Origin: a bacterium UBP12_UBA5184
Lineage (GTDB): Bacteria; Vulcanimicrobiota; Vulcanimicrobiia; Vulcanimicrobiales; Vulcanimicrobiaceae
DNA: 13,203 nucleotides
Direction: 5' to 3'
Assembly: GCA_002413145.1 (NCBI GenBank)
Contig: DHWK01000084.1
Span: 7,071-20,273, forward strand
This document shows positions 1-8,232 of the stretch, in pieces (the first letter of the stretch is position 1; each line of letters begins with the position of its first letter). The notes below the pieces were generated by a model. The model worked only from the letters and a program-made list of their open reading frames with translations, was not told the origin of the DNA and did not search any database. The position numbers and the translations under genes were made by a program.

Positions 1-1
1 G

Positions 2-460
2 GAGCACATGAGCGACGCCCAGCTAGAGGAGCTGATCCCCCGCGACGTGCAGGCCGGGCTGATCCGCGGCGGCGTGCTGGCCGAGGGCGCGTCAGCCGGC
101 GACCTGCGCCAGATGCTCGTGCGGATGAACGCCGACTTCCGGGACAAGGCGCCGGTCAGCGCGGCTGATGCGGCGACCATTATCCTCGACGGGGTGCGAT
201 CCGGGGCCTGGCGGATCCTCGTCGGCGAGGACGCCAAGACGCTCGACGCGCTGGTGCGCGCGCGCGCTCCGCAGGTGTGGTATCTGTCCTGCAACCCTGC
301 GACCTTGGCGCGCGATCTCGCGCACCTGGTGGCGGGCGGTTATCGTGTCGCCGACGTCCAGCCGTTCGACATGTTTCCGCAGACGGGCCACATCGAAGCG
401 CTGGCGTTCGTACATCGCGCCGACCTCGCCCCGTTTTCGGCGCCGAAGGGAACGCTCTGA
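2..460 (+). CDS. Chimeric frame: SDR-like C-terminus joined to RlmD/RumA-type 23S rRNA m5U methyltransferase C-terminus (5' partial)
   Basis: The frame is open from the window edge; the ATG at 8 is probably internal, because no stop lies upstream and GGAG at 1-4 is only 3 bases from it. Numbering from that ATG, residues 1 to about 83 resemble the C-terminal end of short-chain dehydrogenases (FRDKAPVSAADAA, then WRILVGEDAKTLD). From about residue 86 the protein is instead the C-terminus of the RlmD/RumA/TrmA methyltransferases, which make 5-methyluridine in 23S rRNA or tRNA using S-adenosylmethionine. The SCNPATLARD motif carries the nucleophilic cysteine (C95), and DMFPQTGHIE supplies the general-base glutamate (E130). 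The 35-residue spacing equals that of C389 and E424 in E. coli RumA. The SAM-binding and TRAM parts are absent, so this product should not be active as a methyltransferase. The true upstream gene of the operon was probably a full rlmD-like gene. The stop overlaps gatC by one base. Confidence 0.7.
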   Translation, partial: EHMSDAQLEELIPRDVQAGLIRGGVLAEGASAGDLRQMLVRMNADFRDKAPVSAADAATIILDGVRSGAWRILVGEDAKTLDALVRARAPQVWYLSCNPATLARDLAHLVAGGYRVADVQPFDMFPQTGHIEALAFVHRADLAPFSAPKGTL

Positions 461-756
461 TGCCCACCGGCGAAATCGACGTCCCCTACGTCGCAAAGTT
501 GGCGCGTCTGGCGCTCAGTCCGACCGAGATCCAACGCTTCGGCGCACAGCTCGGCGCGTTACTCGAGCACGTCGAGGCGTTGCAGAAGTTGCCGATCGAA
601 GACGTCGCCGCGACGGCGCAGGTCATCCCGTCGGTCAACGTGCTGCGCGACGACGTTGCGCAGCCGTCGTTGCCGCGCGAGGTCGTGCTCGAAGCGGCTC
701 CGCAGCGCCAGGGTTCGTACTTCCGCGTTCCGCAAATCCTGGGCGAACCGGGATGA
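460..756 (+). CDS. gatC: Asp-tRNA(Asn)/Glu-tRNA(Gln) amidotransferase subunit C
   Basis: GatC is the small subunit of the GatCAB amidotransferase, which converts misacylated Glu-tRNA(Gln) and Asp-tRNA(Asn) to Gln-tRNA(Gln) and Asn-tRNA(Asn). It wraps around the GatA-GatB interface and stabilises the complex. The 98-residue length is usual. The N-terminal helical part (VPYVAKLARLALSPTEI, residues ~8-24) and the C-terminal part (LRDDVAQPSLPREVVLEAAP, then YFRVPQIL) are typical of the family. The ATG at 460 shares one base with the upstream TGA (TGATG). AAGGG at 446-450 lies 9 bases upstream and supports this start. The frame is open further upstream, but that part lies over the methyltransferase frame and has no GatC similarity. 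gatA follows with a 4-base overlap. Confidence 0.95.
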   Translation: MPTGEIDVPYVAKLARLALSPTEIQRFGAQLGALLEHVEALQKLPIEDVAATAQVIPSVNVLRDDVAQPSLPREVVLEAAPQRQGSYFRVPQILGEPG

Positions 757-2240
757 GCGACGTCCTCGACCGCGGCGCCGTCGAGATCGCGCGCGCGGTG
801 GCCGCGCGGGAGACGAGCGCGCTCGATCTCACCGAGGCGGCGCTCGCACGCGCGCACCAACGCGACGGTGCGGTCGGAGCCTATCTTGCGATCACAGACG
901 AGGTCGCGCGCGAACATGCGCGACGCGTCGACGCGCGCCTCGCGCAGGGCGCGAGGCTCCCCCTCGCCGGCGTCCCGGTCGCGATCAAGGACAACATGTG
1001 TCTCGCCGGGACGCGCACGACCGCGGGCTCGAAGATGCTCGGCAATTGGGTCGCGCCGTATACGGCGACGGCGGTACAGCGGCTGCTGGATGCCGGCGCG
1101 ATTCCGATCGGTAAGGCGAATCTCGACGAGTTCGCGATGGGCTCCTCGTGCGAAAACAGCGCACTCGGCGTCACGCGTAATCCATGGGATCTCGCGCGCG
1201 TCCCGGGCGGTTCGTCGGGGGGCAGCGTCGCGGCGGTCGCCTCCGGGACGGCGACGTTCGCCCTGGGCAGCGATACCGGTGGCTCGATTCGCGAACCGGC
1301 CGCGTTCTGTGGCGTCGTCGGGTTCAAACCGACGTACGGACGGGTCTCGCGCTACGGCTTGATCGCGTTCGCCTCGTCGCTCGATCAGATCGGGCCGATC
1401 GCAAAGTCGGTCGAAGACGCGGCGCTGGTCTACGAGACGATCGCGGGCGTCGACGCGGCCGACGCGACGACCGTCGCGCGTCCCGTGGAAACTGCGCGCG
1501 GCGCGCTGCGCGACGATTTGGCCGGCGTGCGCGTCGGGATCGTGCGCGAGTTCGATCTCGCGCACCTCGATCCCGAGGTGCGCGCCGTCTACGAACAGGC
1601 CTATCGGGACCTCGAGAAGCTCGGCGCCGAACTCGTCGAGGTCGCGCTGCCGACCGCCGACTACGGCGTCGCGACGTATTACTTGATCGCGCCCGCGGAG
1701 TGCTCGTCGAATCTGGCGCGTTTCGACGGGATGCGTTACGGCTTGCGCGTCGAGGCGGCCGACGTCGGCGCGACCTACGAGGCGACGCGCGCCGCCGGAT
1801 TCGGTGACGAGGTCAAGCGGCGCATCCTGATCGGAACGTACGCGCTCTCGAGCGGCTATTACGACGCCTATTACGTTCGCGCACAGAAAGCGCGTACGCT
1901 GATCGCGCTAGATTTTCGGACCGCCTTCGAACGCTGCGACGTCATCGCGTGTCCGGCCGCATCGTCGCCCGCCTTCGAATTCAACGCGAAATCGGATCCG
2001 GTTAGCATGTACCTGATGGACTACTATACGATACCGATGTCACTCGCGGGGCTGCCGTCGCTCTCGGTGCCGTGTGGCTACGTGACGCCCGAGGGCGGAA
2101 GGACGCCGCTGCCGCTCGGGCTTGAGTTGACGACGCCGCTTTTCGCAGAAGCGGCCTTGTTGGGAATCGCGCACGCCTACGAAGTCGGAACGCGCCACGC
2201 GCAGAAACAGGCGCCGCCGGCGCTCGAGGCGGCCCGATGA
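753..2240 (+). CDS. gatA: Asp-tRNA(Asn)/Glu-tRNA(Gln) amidotransferase subunit A
   Basis: GatA is the glutaminase subunit of GatCAB: it releases ammonia from glutamine and passes it through a tunnel to GatB. The protein has 495 residues, normal for the family, and belongs to the amidase-signature enzymes. The Ser-cisSer-Lys triad is complete: K79 in VAIKDN, S154 in PGGSSGGS and S178 in GSDTGGSIR. These match the S. aureus GatA numbering exactly. Downstream, FKPTYGRVSRYGLIAFASSLDQIGP is also characteristic. One small deviation is E181, where most family members have glutamine (SIRQPAAF). The ATG at 753 overlaps the gatC stop as ATGA. No clear Shine-Dalgarno site precedes it, so translation is probably coupled to gatC. 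A longer upstream reading in the same frame exists but is unrelated to GatA. Confidence 0.97.
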   Translation: MSDVLDRGAVEIARAVAARETSALDLTEAALARAHQRDGAVGAYLAITDEVAREHARRVDARLAQGARLPLAGVPVAIKDNMCLAGTRTTAGSKMLGNWVAPYTATAVQRLLDAGAIPIGKANLDEFAMGSSCENSALGVTRNPWDLARVPGGSSGGSVAAVASGTATFALGSDTGGSIREPAAFCGVVGFKPTYGRVSRYGLIAFASSLDQIGPIAKSVEDAALVYETIAGVDAADATTVARPVETARGALRDDLAGVRVGIVREFDLAHLDPEVRAVYEQAYRDLEKLGAELVEVALPTADYGVATYYLIAPAECSSNLARFDGMRYGLRVEAADVGATYEATRAAGFGDEVKRRILIGTYALSSGYYDAYYVRAQKARTLIALDFRTAFERCDVIACPAASSPAFEFNAKSDPVSMYLMDYYTIPMSLAGLPSLSVPCGYVTPEGGRTPLPLGLELTTPLFAEAALLGIAHAYEVGTRHAQKQAPPALEAAR

Positions 2241-3751
2241 GCACGACGAGCGCCCCCGGCCGCGCGGCGCTCCAGGTCGACGGCGTCGCGTACGAGGCCG
2301 TTATCGGCATCGAGTGTCACGTCGAATTGACGACCGAGACCAAGATGTTCTGCGGCTGCCGCAACGTCTTCGGCAGCGAGCCGAACACCAACGTCTGCCC
2401 GGTCTGCCTCGGCTATCCGGGGGCGCTGCCCGTCCCCAATCGGGTCGCCGTCGAAGCGATCGTGCGTGCGGGCCTCGCTTTCGGCGCGGAGATTCCGGCG
2501 TTCTCGAAATTCGATCGGAAGAACTATTTCTATCCCGACATGCCCAAAAATTATCAGATCTCGCAGTACGATACGCCGTTTGCGGTCGGCGGGGTCGTCT
2601 CGTTCTGGCTGCCGGATGGGACGCAGCGCAGCGTGCGGCTGACGCGCATCCATCTCGAAGAAGATACCGGCAAGTCGATGCACGCCGGCTCCGCCGACGG
2701 GCGCCTCGGCGGCAGCACGCATTCGTTGGTCGACTTCAATCGGGCCGGCGTTCCGCTCATGGAATGCGTCTCCGAACCCGACATCCGCAGCTCGGCGGAA
2801 GCGGTTGCTTATCTGGAGGCGCTCAAGCGAACCTTTGTCGCACTCGGCGTGAGCGACGTCAAGATGGAAGAAGGCTCGCTGCGCTGCGATGCCAACGTTT
2901 CGATCCGCCCCGCCGGCTCGAGCGAACTCGGCACCAAAACCGAGATCAAGAACATGAACTCGTTTCGCAGCGTGCAACGGGCGATCGAGCACGAGGTGGC
3001 GCGTCAGGCCGAGGCGCTCGCGCGCGGCCAACGGATCGTGCAGGAGACGCGCGGTTGGGACGAGGGCGAGCAGACCACCATCGTGCAACGCAGCAAAGAA
3101 GAAGCGCACGACTATCGTTACTTTCCAGATCCCGATCTCGTTCCGATCGAGTTCGCCGCAGCCGATTTGGCGCGCTGGCGCGAAGCGTCGCGCGCGATAC
3201 CACAGGTGCGGCTCGAGCGGCTGATCTCGCGGGACAAGATTTCGGTCGTGCAGGCGCACCAGCTCGTCGATACGCCGGGCCTCGCCGATTACTACGAAGC
3301 GGCCGTGGCGCTGAGCGGCGCACCGCAGGCGACGCTTAACTTCGTCCTTGGCGAGCTGTCGCGACTTGCAAACGAGACCGGCGTGGCGGTTGCTGGAGCG
3401 CAGATGACGCCACAGGCGCTCGCCGAAATCGTCGATCTGACGACGCGCGGCGCGATCGGCTCCAAGACGGCCAAAGATCTCATCGGCCGCGTCTGGGCGG
3501 AAGGCGGATCCCCGGCCAAAATTGTCGAGCGCGACGGGCTCGCGCAAGTCTCCGATCCGGCAGCGATCGACGCGTTCGTGCGCGACGTCATCGCGGCTCA
3601 AACTGAGTCGGTCGAGAATTTTCGCAACGGAAAAGAGAGCGTCATCAAGTTTTTGGTCGGCCAAGTGATGAAGACGAGTCGCGGCAAAGCCGATCCGAGG
3701 TTGGCCGAGGAGCGACTGCGCACGCTGATTCTGGAAACCCGAGGCGAGTGA
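2237..3751 (+). CDS. gatB: Asp-tRNA(Asn)/Glu-tRNA(Gln) amidotransferase subunit B
   Basis: GatB is the kinase and transamidase subunit: it phosphorylates the misattached Glu or Asp on the tRNA with ATP and replaces the phosphate with ammonia delivered by GatA. The 504-residue protein has the usual order. The cradle domain starts with VIGIECHVELTTETKMFCGC and has a four-cysteine zinc site (C39, C41, C54, C57). It is followed by KNYFYPDMPKNYQISQYD and GSLRCDANVSIRP, and the C-terminus is a YqeY-type tRNA-binding tail ending around ENFRNGKESVIKFLVGQVMK. The ATG at 2237 overlaps the gatA stop as ATGA. GAGG at 2226-2229 gives a 7-base spacing, so the start is well supported. Finding gatCAB together implies that this organism makes at least one of Gln-tRNA or Asn-tRNA by the indirect route; which one cannot be read from this window. 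Confidence 0.97.
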   Translation: MSTTSAPGRAALQVDGVAYEAVIGIECHVELTTETKMFCGCRNVFGSEPNTNVCPVCLGYPGALPVPNRVAVEAIVRAGLAFGAEIPAFSKFDRKNYFYPDMPKNYQISQYDTPFAVGGVVSFWLPDGTQRSVRLTRIHLEEDTGKSMHAGSADGRLGGSTHSLVDFNRAGVPLMECVSEPDIRSSAEAVAYLEALKRTFVALGVSDVKMEEGSLRCDANVSIRPAGSSELGTKTEIKNMNSFRSVQRAIEHEVARQAEALARGQRIVQETRGWDEGEQTTIVQRSKEEAHDYRYFPDPDLVPIEFAAADLARWREASRAIPQVRLERLISRDKISVVQAHQLVDTPGLADYYEAAVALSGAPQATLNFVLGELSRLANETGVAVAGAQMTPQALAEIVDLTTRGAIGSKTAKDLIGRVWAEGGSPAKIVERDGLAQVSDPAAIDAFVRDVIAAQTESVENFRNGKESVIKFLVGQVMKTSRGKADPRLAEERLRTLILETRGE

Positions 3752-6114
3752 CGACGGATTCGCGTCCGCTCGCCGACGAGCGCACCCTCGAGATGCTCGA
3801 CTTCGAGGCGATTCGCCGGATGCTCGCGCAGCACACGGCGACCGATAGGGCGGCTCGCTTAGCGCGCTCTCTCGTGCCGCGGAGCGGGAGCGAGCACGTG
3901 CGCCGCGAGCAGGCCGCGACGCGTGAGATGCGCGCCGTGGTATCGGCCGATCCGTTCGATCTTCCACGCGTGGTCGAGGTCGGCGATGCGATCGGGCGAG
4001 CCGCGCGCGGCGCGCCACTCGGCGGCGAAGAACTCCGCGACATCGGGGTCGCCCTGGCTGCGGCGGACGCCGCAGTCCGCCGGATTCGTTCCTCGGCTCG
4101 CGACGCGCCGAGTCTCGTAACGCGCTGCAGCGCCAATACCTATCTGGCTTCCGTTACCAAGCGCATCGCGGAGGCAATCGACGAACGCGGCCAGGTGCTC
4201 GACCGCGCCTCGCCCGCACTTGGCCGCATTCGGCGTCAAGCCACGTCGGCGCAAGACGAGGCCCGCGATCGCTGTCAGGCGATTTTACGCTCGGCAAAAT
4301 ATGCCAAAGCGATTCAAGATTCGCTGGTGACGCTGCGCGAGGGCCGCTTCGTCATCCCGGTCAAGGCGGAATTGGCCGGCCAGGTTCCCGGCGTCGTGCA
4401 CGACACCTCGGCGAGCGGGCATACCCTCTTCGTTGAGCCCCTCGGCGCCCTTGAGGTCAACAACCGGCTTCGGGCTCTTCGCATCGAGGAACAGCGCGAG
4501 GTGGCGCGGGTGCTGGCCGAACTCTCGCGATTCGTCGGCGAGAACGCGATTCAGGCCGAAATCAATCTCGACGTGTTGGCGGAGATCGATCTTCTCCTCG
4601 CTCGCGTCCGAGTCGCCGAACGGATGCAGGCCAGCGCGCCGGAGATCGTCGACGAGGCGCGGCTCGAGGTCCGCGACGGCCGCCACCCCTTACTCGGAGA
4701 GCGCGCGGTCGCACAATCCCTCGCGCTCGATCGCGACGTTCGAATCATCGTCATCAGCGGTCCGAATATGGGCGGTAAGACCGTGAGCTTGAAGATGGTC
4801 GGCCTGTTCGTCGCTATGGCCTACTGTGGGCTGCAGTTGCCCGCCGCCGAGGGAAGCGCGATCGGCGACTTCGAGTACCTCGGCTGCGATGTCGGCGACG
4901 AGCAGTCGATAGCGGAGAACACGTCGACCTTCTCGGCCCACCTGAACCGCCTGCGGCTCATCCTCGAGCGGGCCGGACCGCGTTCGCTGGTCTTGATCGA
5001 TGAAATCGCCGGCGGAACGGAGCCGGCCTCGTCGGCGGCGCTTGCGATCGCGTCGCTCGAGTTTCTTCTCGAGAAGGGCGCGCGCGGCGTGGTGACGACG
5101 CACGCGACCGAACTCAAGCTCTTCGCCCATGCGACCGCCGGACTCCAAAATGCGAGCGTCCGCTTCGACTCGGCCACTTACGCGCCGTCGTACCAACTCG
5201 ACGTCGGTTCGCCCGGTCAGTCGCTGGCCTTTCCGCTGGCGCGCGCTCTGGGTATCGACGCGGGGATCGTCGAACGCGCCGAACGCCTGCTCGGCGAGAA
5301 CGAGCGCGATTACGATCGCGCGATCGCCGAGGTGGCGGAGATACGGGCCCAAGCCGTCGCCGAGCGCGCCGAGCTCGGCAAGGAACGCGAACATCTCTCG
5401 AAGTTACAGGAGAACGCGCGACGCCGTGCCGAGGCGCTCGAACGCGAACGCCGCAAGCTTGCGGATCAGGCCGAAGAACGTCTGTCCACGAGGTTGCGCG
5501 ATTTCGCCGCCGAGCTCGAACGCCGCAGCATCGATCGCAGCCCGGGACGCGCGCGGGTCACCCCTGGTCAAAGTGCGCTGCTCAGTCACGTGCTCGACGA
5601 AGTCCACCAGGAGCTTGGGCTAAAGCCTTCGCAGACACATGCCGCGACGGTTTCGGCAGTTTCGATCGGCGACACCGTGAGCGTCGCTTCCCTGGGAAGT
5701 GAAGGCACGGTCGTCGACGACTACGGCGACAACGTTTTGGTCGCCGTCGGTTCGATGAAGACGGTCGTCCCGAAACGCGAGTTGCAGGTGACGTGCAGAG
5801 CCGGCCTCGTCGCCGCGCGCCCCTCGGCGCAAGCCCGAGCCGGCGCCGCAGCGCTCGACGCCGCGAGTTCGGCGCGCGGCGAACTCGACGTGCGCGGAAA
5901 ACGGTTCGTGGAAGCCGAGCCGCTCGTCGAGAAATGGCTCGACGAGGCGCAACTACTCGGGCTCTCGCCACTCCGGCTCATCCATGGCAAGGGTACCGGC
6001 CTCTTGGGACGAGGGTTGCAAGAGTACCTCAAGCAACACGCGGCCGTGAAGTCTTTGCGCTACGGCAGCGCAAACGAGGGAGGCGGCGGCGTGACGATCG
6101 TGGAGCTCGCGTGA
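3748..6114 (+). CDS. mutS2: Endonuclease MutS2 / ribosome-splitting MutS-family ATPase
   Basis: MutS2 is a MutS-family ATPase that does not act in mismatch repair. Known roles are suppression of homologous recombination and, in Bacillus (as RqcU), sensing and splitting of collided ribosomes. The 788 residues are normal. The core has Walker A GPNMGGKT at 338-345 and Walker B LVLIDEIAGGTEP with D418 and E419, followed by TTHATELK. A long charged, probably coiled-coil stretch covers about 520-615. A small beta-rich KOW-like segment (VSIGDTVSVASLGSEGTVV) begins near 638. The C-terminal Smr nuclease domain has LDVRG at 713-717 and HGKGTG at 746-751. The start is a GTG that overlaps the gatB stop (GTGA), and GAGG lies only 3 bases upstream, so coupling to gatB is likely. 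The DEIAGG wording differs slightly from the common DELGAG, but all catalytic residues are present. Confidence 0.95.
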   Translation: MTTDSRPLADERTLEMLDFEAIRRMLAQHTATDRAARLARSLVPRSGSEHVRREQAATREMRAVVSADPFDLPRVVEVGDAIGRAARGAPLGGEELRDIGVALAAADAAVRRIRSSARDAPSLVTRCSANTYLASVTKRIAEAIDERGQVLDRASPALGRIRRQATSAQDEARDRCQAILRSAKYAKAIQDSLVTLREGRFVIPVKAELAGQVPGVVHDTSASGHTLFVEPLGALEVNNRLRALRIEEQREVARVLAELSRFVGENAIQAEINLDVLAEIDLLLARVRVAERMQASAPEIVDEARLEVRDGRHPLLGERAVAQSLALDRDVRIIVISGPNMGGKTVSLKMVGLFVAMAYCGLQLPAAEGSAIGDFEYLGCDVGDEQSIAENTSTFSAHLNRLRLILERAGPRSLVLIDEIAGGTEPASSAALAIASLEFLLEKGARGVVTTHATELKLFAHATAGLQNASVRFDSATYAPSYQLDVGSPGQSLAFPLARALGIDAGIVERAERLLGENERDYDRAIAEVAEIRAQAVAERAELGKEREHLSKLQENARRRAEALERERRKLADQAEERLSTRLRDFAAELERRSIDRSPGRARVTPGQSALLSHVLDEVHQELGLKPSQTHAATVSAVSIGDTVSVASLGSEGTVVDDYGDNVLVAVGSMKTVVPKRELQVTCRAGLVAARPSAQARAGAAALDAASSARGELDVRGKRFVEAEPLVEKWLDEAQLLGLSPLRLIHGKGTGLLGRGLQEYLKQHAAVKSLRYGSANEGGGGVTIVELA

Positions 6115-7319
6115 GCAAGACTCCACGCGAACAGACGGAGATCCTGATCGATGGCTGCGACCATGTCGAGACGGTCGCCGAACTCGAAGGCCGGATCGCC
6201 CAGAAAGCGCGATTGACCGTCAAATTCGGGATCGATCCGACCGGGACGTACCTGCACCTCGGGCACGCCGCGGTCTTGCATAAGATGCAGCAGTTCGTCG
6301 AATTGGGTCATCGGGTGATCCTGCTGATCGGCGATTTCACCGCCCGCATCGGCGACCCGACTGAGCGCAACGAATCCCGGCCGCCGCTCGGCGACGAAGC
6401 GATCGCCGCGAACATGCGCGACTATCGCGCGCAAGCCGGGAAGGTTCTCGACCTCGAGCGGGTCGAGGTGATGTACAACTCGACCTGGCTCGCACCGCTG
6501 ACGTTCACCGAACTCAATCGTTTGGCCGCGCACACGACGATCGCGCAAATGCTCGCTCGCAACGACTTCTCGGAACGTTACAAACAGGGCGTGCCGATCG
6601 GCCTTCACGAGGTCTTATATCCCGTCGCGGTCGCTTACGACAGCGTCGTGATGGAATCCGACGTCGAGCTCGGCGGTTCGGAGCAGCTCTACAATCTCCT
6701 GATGGGCCGCGATTATCAAGGCTACGTCGGTCAACCCAAGCAGATCTGCATGACCGTGCCGATCCTGGTGGGGACCGACGGGGTCGTGCGGATGGGCAAA
6801 TCGCGCGGCAACTACGTGGGCTTGACGGAATCGGCCGAGGAGCAGTTCGGAAAGCTCATGAGCATCCCCGATCCGGCGATCCCCGAGTTCGGCCGTTTAG
6901 CGGCATTTTGGAGCCACGACCAGGTCGAGCGACTCGTCGGCGGCTTGCGCGACGGCTCCCTGCACCCGATGACGGCGAAGAAGGACGTCGCCGAGGCAAT
7001 CGTCGCGCGCTACCACGGCACCGAAGCTGCACGTGAGGCACGCGAGCGGTTCGAGCGCACCGTGCAGCGCGGCGAACTGCCGCCGGAGATGCAGGCGCTC
7101 GAAGCCTCCTCGGGCTGGCGAACGGTGAGCGACGTGCTCCTGGCCGCCGGCCTGGCGGGCAGCCGGCGCGAGGCCGAGCGATTGATCGCCGGAGGCGGCG
7201 TTAAGCTTGGCGGTGTAGCCGTGGACGACGTGCGAGCAGCGTGGTCGGCGAAGGACGAAGTCGTCCTTTCCGTGGGCACGCGCCGCTTCGTGCGCATCCT
7301 CCGGCCTAAAGGAACATAA
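6111..7319 (+). CDS. tyrS: Tyrosyl-tRNA synthetase
   Basis: This class I synthetase charges tRNA(Tyr) with tyrosine in the cytoplasm. The 402-residue protein has the Rossmann catalytic domain, with KFGIDPTGTYLHLGH near the N-terminus (HIGH signature as HLGH, residues 49-52), and the tyrosine/ATP pocket around ELGGSEQLYNLLMGR. The second signature is RMGKSRGN at 227-234. The usual form in this TyrZ-like subgroup is KMSKS, so the first lysine is arginine and the first serine is glycine, while the second lysine (K230) is kept. A C-terminal S4 RNA-binding domain follows (VSDVLLAAGLAGSRREAERL, then IAGGGVKLGG). The start is a GTG overlapping the mutS2 stop (GTGA); GGAG at 6102-6105 is 5 bases upstream. 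The gene ends 7 bp from the converging hslO stop. Confidence 0.95.
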   Translation: MSKTPREQTEILIDGCDHVETVAELEGRIAQKARLTVKFGIDPTGTYLHLGHAAVLHKMQQFVELGHRVILLIGDFTARIGDPTERNESRPPLGDEAIAANMRDYRAQAGKVLDLERVEVMYNSTWLAPLTFTELNRLAAHTTIAQMLARNDFSERYKQGVPIGLHEVLYPVAVAYDSVVMESDVELGGSEQLYNLLMGRDYQGYVGQPKQICMTVPILVGTDGVVRMGKSRGNYVGLTESAEEQFGKLMSIPDPAIPEFGRLAAFWSHDQVERLVGGLRDGSLHPMTAKKDVAEAIVARYHGTEAAREARERFERTVQRGELPPEMQALEASSGWRTVSDVLLAAGLAGSRREAERLIAGGGVKLGGVAVDDVRAAWSAKDEVVLSVGTRRFVRILRPKGT

Positions 7320-7326
7320 CGGCCGT

Positions 7327-8232
7327 CTAAGGGCTACTCTGGGAGCGCCGAGGCAAACGCGCAACGAGCTCGCCGACTTCCTCCCGCGAGAGCACGTAGC
7401 GCTTCTTGCAGAACTCGCAGATCGCTTCGGCGCGCGGCTGCTCGCGGGCAATCTTGAGGAGCTCGTCGCGGCCCAGGGCGAGGAGCGCGGTTTCGACGCG
7501 TTCGCGGGTGCAACGGCAAGCAAATACGACCTCGTATTCGCGCAGGCTGCGAAGTTCGACGTCGCCGGCGATCGAGCGAGCGAGGTCCTCGGGCGTAGCG
7601 CCGGCGTCGACCTGTGCGGTAATCGTAGGCATCGTCGCCGCACGTCGCTCGAGCGCCTCGATCGTCCGGTCGGCGGCCCCTGGCATCAGCTGGGCGATCG
7701 CACCGCCGGCGACCTTGATTCCCTCGCGATTCGCGAGCACTCCGAGTGCGACGATCGACGGGATCTGCTCCGAGTCCGCCAAGTAGCAGGCGATGTCGTC
7801 GCCGATCTCCCCACTCCGCAGCGGGACGATGCCCATGTAGGGCTGGCCGACCTCGAACGATCGCGTCACCTGAAGATGCCCCCGACCCACGAGTCCGGCG
7901 ACGTCAAACTTCCCGCGCGCGTTGAGCGGCAAATCCGCCTGAGGAGCTCGCGCGTAACCGCGCGCGCCGACGGACTTGCCCGGCAAGAGCGAGACGTCGG
8001 CCGCCATCCCGCGGAGCGGGCCGTCGCTCGCGACCTGAAGGGATAGCCGTTCCTTCCCTTTCAGGCTTGCCCCGAGCAGCGTCGCGCCCGTTACGAGGCG
8101 ACCGAGTGCGGCGCTGGCGGTCGGCGATAGCTCGTGGCGCGACTGCGTCTCGCGGACGAGGCTCGTCGTGACCCCGGCGACGACCGAAAAACTGCCATCG
8201 GCGGCGGTCGCGCTAATGATACGGTCCGTCAC
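7327..8232 (-). CDS. hslO: Redox-regulated chaperone Hsp33
   Basis: Hsp33 is a cytoplasmic holdase that becomes active under oxidative stress, when its zinc-bound cysteines form disulfides and the linker unfolds. The 301-residue protein starts with VTDRIISATAADGSF and ends in the redox switch. The switch is a CxC pair at C239/C241 and a CxxC pair at C272/C275, separated by 30 residues as in E. coli Hsp33. The middle part (GEIGDDIACYLADSEQIPS, then VALGVLANREGIKVAGG) is typical of the family. The GTG start at 8232 is chosen because family similarity begins there. The frame stays open for another ~600 bases upstream, but that part lies over aroQ in antisense. No strong Shine-Dalgarno site precedes the GTG. 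The gene diverges from aroQ across 51 bp, which must hold both promoters. Confidence 0.94.
   Translation of the reverse strand: MTDRIISATAADGSFSVVAGVTTSLVRETQSRHELSPTASAALGRLVTGATLLGASLKGKERLSLQVASDGPLRGMAADVSLLPGKSVGARGYARAPQADLPLNARGKFDVAGLVGRGHLQVTRSFEVGQPYMGIVPLRSGEIGDDIACYLADSEQIPSIVALGVLANREGIKVAGGAIAQLMPGAADRTIEALERRAATMPTITAQVDAGATPEDLARSIAGDVELRSLREYEVVFACRCTRERVETALLALGRDELLKIAREQPRAEAICEFCKKRYVLSREEVGELVARLPRRSQSSP

Noticed and set aside
486..1565. A 359-codon minus-strand frame across gatC and gatA
   Set aside because: It is a shadow of GatC and GatA coding; no recognisable domain or ribosome binding site.
2177..4018. A 613-codon open frame on the minus strand across gatB and the start of mutS2
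   Set aside because: It is antisense to two certain genes, its residues are arginine-rich without family motifs, and such frames are common in high-GC DNA.
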